Source: Pseudoxanthomonas sp. CF125 (lineage in GTDB: Bacteria; Pseudomonadota; Gammaproteobacteria; Xanthomonadales; Xanthomonadaceae). From it: a stretch of DNA of 64,000 nucleotides. Below, piece after piece: positions 61,001 to 64,000 of this stretch. Under the pieces are notes generated by a model, which was not told the origin of the DNA, made no database searches, and saw nothing but the letters and a program-made list of their open reading frames with translations. The stretch lies in assembly GCF_900104085.1 (NCBI RefSeq), contig NZ_FNLD01000002.1:682001-746000 (forward strand), in the 5' to 3' direction. Both the position numbers and the translations under genes were made by a program. Positions within the stretch are counted from its first letter, which is position 1. Each line of letters opens with the position of its first letter.

Positions 61001-64000
61001 CAGGCGTATCTAGTCCCGACGTGCCTCAACAGCGCGGTGACCGATGCCTGCTATGCGACACCGGGGCAGAGCTTCCCGAGTCTGGGTGGTAGCGTTTTCT
61101 CCAACAGCGTGCAAAGTTGGGAAGTAGCCCCGGTCAGCCTTGCCGCGCAGACCCCTTTGCACGTGCGCACCCTGGGCTCGGAAGAGTCGTTGCGTGATCC
61201 CTACACCGGCGCTCAAACCAGCAAGGTCAACACGGCTTTTGGTTATGGCAGCTACGGCAATGTCACCCAGACCGTTGTCGATACTTTCAATGGCACAGAA
61301 GGATCGCCTGCCGCCACCGTGATCACGGCCAATACTTACGGCGATGATGTGGCGAAATGGCGTCTAGGTCGTTTGACGTCCAGCACCATCACCCATCGTC
61401 GGCCAGGACAGTCAGATGTCGTGCGCGCCACGGGTTTTAGTTACGACATGAGTGGTGCGGCCACCGGACTGATGACCGAAGAGCGCACGCAGCCCGGCGG
61501 TGCGGCCGACCAGGCGCTCACCAAGGCGTATTCGCTTGATCACTACGGGAACCGGGTGCAGGCCGTGACCTGCGCGGCACCAGCAACCTCCTGCAGCACC
61601 TCAGGCTTCCAGTTCCATCCCGCCGGCTTAGAGGCGGTCAAACGCTACTCCCGCGTCGAGTACGACGCCCAGGGCAGATTCCCGGTGGCCACGGTAGAGC
61701 CATTCTGGAACGGTGCCAGCGGGGAGGAGCGCGTCACCAGCCGAGTGTTGGAGCGCAACGTCTTCGGCGATCCGGTCAATGCTATAGACGTCAATAACGT
61801 GCGCACCTTTGCCTTCAAAGGCGGGCTGGGTCGCGATTACTTCACGTGGGTCCAGACCAGCCCCAATGCCACGCCCGGCAATGGCGGTTTAAGTTCGACC
61901 ACCACCTACCGCTGGTGCGCCAGTCAAGTGAATTGCCCGGCAGGCGCCAAGGTCAGGCAGCAAGTGGTGAGCGCGGGATCGCCGCGCCAGTGGACCTATC
62001 TGGATGCACTCGGCCGACCGGTGATGAAGGCGATGGAATCCTTCAATGCAGGCGTCATCGACCAGGATGTTTCGGCTTCCTGCACCGACTTTGATGTGAC
62101 CGGCAAGCCCAAGCGGACCTCCAACCCGTTCTTCCTGGCCGGTACGGCGGGCACGGACGGACCGAGTGGGCTGGACAACGTCTGCGTGGCAGCAGCACGT
62201 CAATGGACAGTGACCAGCTACGACGTGCTGGGGCGCCCTGTGCAGGTCGTTACGCCCGATGGCAGCCAGGCCTTCAACAGCTACAACGGACTGACCACCA
62301 CCGCCACCGATCCGCGTGGCAATCCCACCGTGCAAACCCGCAACGGCAAGGGCGAGTTGGTCACGGTCACCGATGCAGCCGGGCTGGTGACCACTTACAG
62401 CTACACCGCCGACGGCAATCTGCGCGCGGTCAGCCGCGATGCGGGCGCAGGCACCATCACCAATGCCTTCACCTACGATGGTCTGGGGCGCAAGATCCAG
62501 CAGATCGACCCGGATGCGGGCACGACCAATTTCCAGTACAACGCGATGGGCGAGATGATCGCCCAGACCGACGCCAGTGGTCAGCGAGTTGAGCACGAGA
62601 TCGATGGGCGTGGCCGCGTCTGGCGCAAGACCGTCAAGCAAAGCAACGGCATGGTGGAAACGCAATCCACCTTCACCTTCGATACGGCCCAGAACGGCAG
62701 CGGCTCGCTGACGTCGGAAACGATCACTGGCAACTACAGCGGTTGGGCAAACGAAACCGGCACAGCGCTTAACTTCACGCGATATCAGAGCTATGACGCG
62801 CTCGGAAGACCGCAGTCGGGTATGACCGTAATCGATGACGGCATGTATGGGACCTTCACCGAATACGATGCGCTTGGCCGTCCGTGGAAATCGCGGGATG
62901 CCAGCGACCAATGGACCAAGACCCAATACGGTCCGCGCGGCGTGGTGGCGGTCTGCGCCAGCGAGGGCTGGGATCTTGACCCCTCATGCCCCGCCAATGG
63001 CAACACCTATCAACGCATCCTGGCCACCGACGCATGGGGCAATGTAACCAAGGAACGTCGTGGCGATAGCGCGGCGATGGAAGTGGTGCGCAGCTACCAC
63101 GCGCAGACCGGACGCATCGCCACGATCTGCGCCGGCAACACGGCCTGCAACCTCACCAATGAAGCCTACGTATGGGATGCGGCAGGAAACCTGAGTTCGC
63201 ATCAGAAAGAACAGCGTTATCTCGAAGCCTTCACCTACGATGCCTTGAACCGTCTGGTCGAATCCAAGATGTTGATCCAGAACGGCGTGGTTACCAATCA
63301 GGTCACCCTGGCGCAGGGCTACGATCAATTGGGCAACGTCTGCACCAAGAACGGCCTGGGTTACGACTACGCGGGTGCGGACGGCTGCGGCGGCGCGGCG
63401 ATGATGTCGTCGGCGATGACGGCCAATGCCGCCTCCGTGCGAGCCGGGGCGCTGTTGCCGGCCTATCAGCGGCCGAAACCGGCGAGATGGAGACTGCCGG
63501 CCGCCTGGCGCGAGACCCGCGCGCATCAGGCGCCCGAAACCGCGACGCGCCGCTACAGCGACGATGATCGCCCGAGCTGGGATCGGGAAGCCGACCGCTG
63601 GGGCCTGGACGACGACTTGCGCCTGGGCCCCCACGAACGCTTTTGGGTGCGCAGCAAGCCCCGTCAGGCAACCAAACCCGTTGCGTTCCAGAGCACCGCA
63701 CGACCCACGGCGGCTGCTGTTGCCGGCACCCAGTCGGCGACCGTGATGTCGGTCACCGGCAGTCCGCATGCGGTGAGCCAGTCAGGCACCGGAACAGGGG
63801 CAAGCTTCTATTACTACGACACCCACGGCAACCAGACGCTACGCGATGCGCCGGGCACGGCCAGCGACCGCACAATCAAATACTCGGTGGACGACAAGGC
63901 CTATGAGATCGCCATGGGCAGCGGACAGCGCGTGCGGTTCTGGTATGGCCCCGATGGACAACGCTACAAGCGCGAGGAGGCAGGCAAGACCACGCTGTAT
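58007..64000 (+). CDS. Giant SpvB/FG-GAP/TcdB-type RHS-repeat protein, 3' end outside the window
   Basis: One frame runs from GTG 58007 (AAGGAG 7 bases upstream) to the last base, 1998 codons with no stop. A hydrophobic segment (about 10-35, SAAALFLLVIAFLIAPLGAL) suggests export or anchoring. The SpvB-type start is IPLYTVPGTAGVVPHLTLSY with GDGPVGKGWAIGGLSSISRC (about 78-121). Seven FG-GAP calcium-type motifs follow, such as DLNGDGRADL near 416, DYNGDGRDDL near 482 and DLNGDGLTDV near 539. A TcdB-mid segment (VVNGLGSETDITYAPLTNKD) is at about 870-890, then RHS/YD repeats from about 1400 (YDVLGRPVQV, YSYTADGNLRAV, YDGLGRKIQQ). The visible end is RHS core (WYGPDGQRYKRE). This is the ABC-toxin B/C or polymorphic-toxin build; the variable tip and immunity gene would lie beyond. 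Confidence 0.9.
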   Translation, partial: MPDTSSSRLSYSAAALFLLVIAFLIAPLGALVSQVIAQTMGGNQPPRLLVEADPLSDAVSATAAEFRVDESGAATYSIPLYTVPGTAGVVPHLTLSYSSQNGDGPVGKGWAIGGLSSISRCRATREAGDFIGAATPDGNPRPINFSATDRFCLDGQRLIPSSATCLAASGMTAAALATEIDSFQRVCAYTVGSATTGPNFFTVERKDGSISWYGDRDNNNSQNRPDGYFETNSALAPTAALTWAQTRFQDSTGNYIDYLYLENPAGAGTGEHLISEIRYTGKTILVGQSGSASAPYAKVVFNYAVRPAAKWTKGYASGGMLTQSRSLSSITSCATLVCSGPEQARHYLLTYAASASGSNLDTLIGLQECRDSTAAICASPTAFVWSQGKYEFATQELPSGFLYVSDVGFNGIKYGDLNGDGRADLINMRAGVVGCPSTTIILTALSALDGNGRPTFPSSSYVCTPALNAERGEGSWHLLDYNGDGRDDLFVSGPDWQGWRLHPSNGSGFDASQNLIAGLDAIIPSYPGKNDQVQLADLNGDGLTDVVYPNGGALRARIMERQSGGFGWGAEKTIAIDQASVDDCNYAPNVTCSYTVAGAPTPKTGFSQLTDFNGDATSDLLIKVTTTSTRTNYGTPGCPIEPIAPPESQSTDQPSLVIMPYVLQEDSPVGVEESLAAGPCVVTTITSNLHALSVQSLGTTGVAVASTGVVSPGNPETLTFADANGDGLTDVFYRATADSDWIYRINRGTGFISGGTLAQTEYRNQTRFQDINGDGRADALVLTNYGSYKAYAVRYALSTGGYAASASPMPGGGARLCSGGCNPDRFVSMFTDLDADGILDFVSFELNENPPLFVSRANTRFEPRDTLVKVVNGLGSETDITYAPLTNKDLYRRDTGSRNGLNWGRGAPVLDLLASSYVVARVSSSSPQLGAPGAKATLHYRYAGARVQAGGRGFLGFREMVTIDPNQTGGYVVTTTTYAQNFPFMGMPIQTVKAAVLNQAYLVPTCLNSAVTDACYATPGQSFPSLGGSVFSNSVQSWEVAPVSLAAQTPLHVRTLGSEESLRDPYTGAQTSKVNTAFGYGSYGNVTQTVVDTFNGTEGSPAATVITANTYGDDVAKWRLGRLTSSTITHRRPGQSDVVRATGFSYDMSGAATGLMTEERTQPGGAADQALTKAYSLDHYGNRVQAVTCAAPATSCSTSGFQFHPAGLEAVKRYSRVEYDAQGRFPVATVEPFWNGASGEERVTSRVLERNVFGDPVNAIDVNNVRTFAFKGGLGRDYFTWVQTSPNATPGNGGLSSTTTYRWCASQVNCPAGAKVRQQVVSAGSPRQWTYLDALGRPVMKAMESFNAGVIDQDVSASCTDFDVTGKPKRTSNPFFLAGTAGTDGPSGLDNVCVAAARQWTVTSYDVLGRPVQVVTPDGSQAFNSYNGLTTTATDPRGNPTVQTRNGKGELVTVTDAAGLVTTYSYTADGNLRAVSRDAGAGTITNAFTYDGLGRKIQQIDPDAGTTNFQYNAMGEMIAQTDASGQRVEHEIDGRGRVWRKTVKQSNGMVETQSTFTFDTAQNGSGSLTSETITGNYSGWANETGTALNFTRYQSYDALGRPQSGMTVIDDGMYGTFTEYDALGRPWKSRDASDQWTKTQYGPRGVVAVCASEGWDLDPSCPANGNTYQRILATDAWGNVTKERRGDSAAMEVVRSYHAQTGRIATICAGNTACNLTNEAYVWDAAGNLSSHQKEQRYLEAFTYDALNRLVESKMLIQNGVVTNQVTLAQGYDQLGNVCTKNGLGYDYAGADGCGGAAMMSSAMTANAASVRAGALLPAYQRPKPARWRLPAAWRETRAHQAPETATRRYSDDDRPSWDREADRWGLDDDLRLGPHERFWVRSKPRQATKPVAFQSTARPTAAAVAGTQSATVMSVTGSPHAVSQSGTGTGASFYYYDTHGNQTLRDAPGTASDRTIKYSVDDKAYEIAMGSGQRVRFWYGPDGQRYKREEAGKTTLY

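Noticed and set aside
49549-64000. Genomic island with attachment sites bounded by tRNA-Lys
   Set aside because: No second copy of the tRNA 3' end and no integrase seen in the window, so boundaries cannot be drawn; kept only as a low-interest finding.

Overview
The window is a high-GC gammaproteobacterial chromosome segment that most resembles the Xanthomonadaceae/Lysobacteraceae (Lysobacter, Luteimonas, Pseudoxanthomonas, Xanthomonas relatives). The signs are the gene order yebC-ruvC-ruvA-kup-ruvB-ybgC-tolQRAB-pal-cpoB-queE-queC-tRNA-Lys, a copLABMG copper cluster of the Xanthomonas type, large TonB-dependent receptors, and many intergenic palindromes starting with GTAGGAGC like the GTAG REPs of Stenotrophomonas. 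Genus cannot be fixed by eye.

Layout. 1-6.5 kb is housekeeping: the end of sucD, a DUF559 nuclease coupled to NAD synthetase, bamD (minus), then the overlapping run rluD-pgeF-DUF4166. 6.6-20.5 kb holds two related TonB-dependent receptors (both minus) on either side of a DUF3574 lipoprotein, an NCS2 permease, clpB with a clear heat-shock promoter, two small secreted proteins and a KefC-type antiporter. 20.7-27.3 kb carries an ABC-F ATPase, an FmdB zinc ribbon, two unrecognised exported proteins of 205 and 752 residues, and a triple-DUF3011 protein. 27.5-37 kb has aspS-GNAT, a divergent AraC regulator/aldo-keto reductase pair, an RND permease-adaptor pair and a small hydrolase. 37.2-49.6 kb is the yebC/ruv/tol-pal/que block ending in tRNA-Lys(UUU). 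49.7-57.7 kb is a copper-resistance cluster: copL-copA-copB-copM-copG, then a MerR regulator with its own palindromic operator and a P1B ATPase, then a small, apparently frameshifted copper-binding peptide. From 58,007 to the window edge runs one uninterrupted reading frame of at least 1998 codons: an SpvB/FG-GAP/TcdB-type RHS protein whose C-terminal tip lies outside the window.

How the genes work together: RuvA, RuvB and RuvC process Holliday junctions; YbgC, TolQRAB, Pal and CpoB form the envelope constriction machine; QueE and QueC act in consecutive steps of 7-deazaguanine synthesis. In the copper cluster CopA/CopB/CopM/CopG handle periplasmic copper while the MerR-CopF pair exports cytoplasmic Cu(I).

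The most unusual features are a palindromic element inserted in frame inside pgeF, REP heads that supply the stop codons of two genes, a multi-hairpin element before the NCS2 permease, the frameshifted copper peptide, and the RHS protein with a charged, Arg/Asp-rich segment between RHS repeats.
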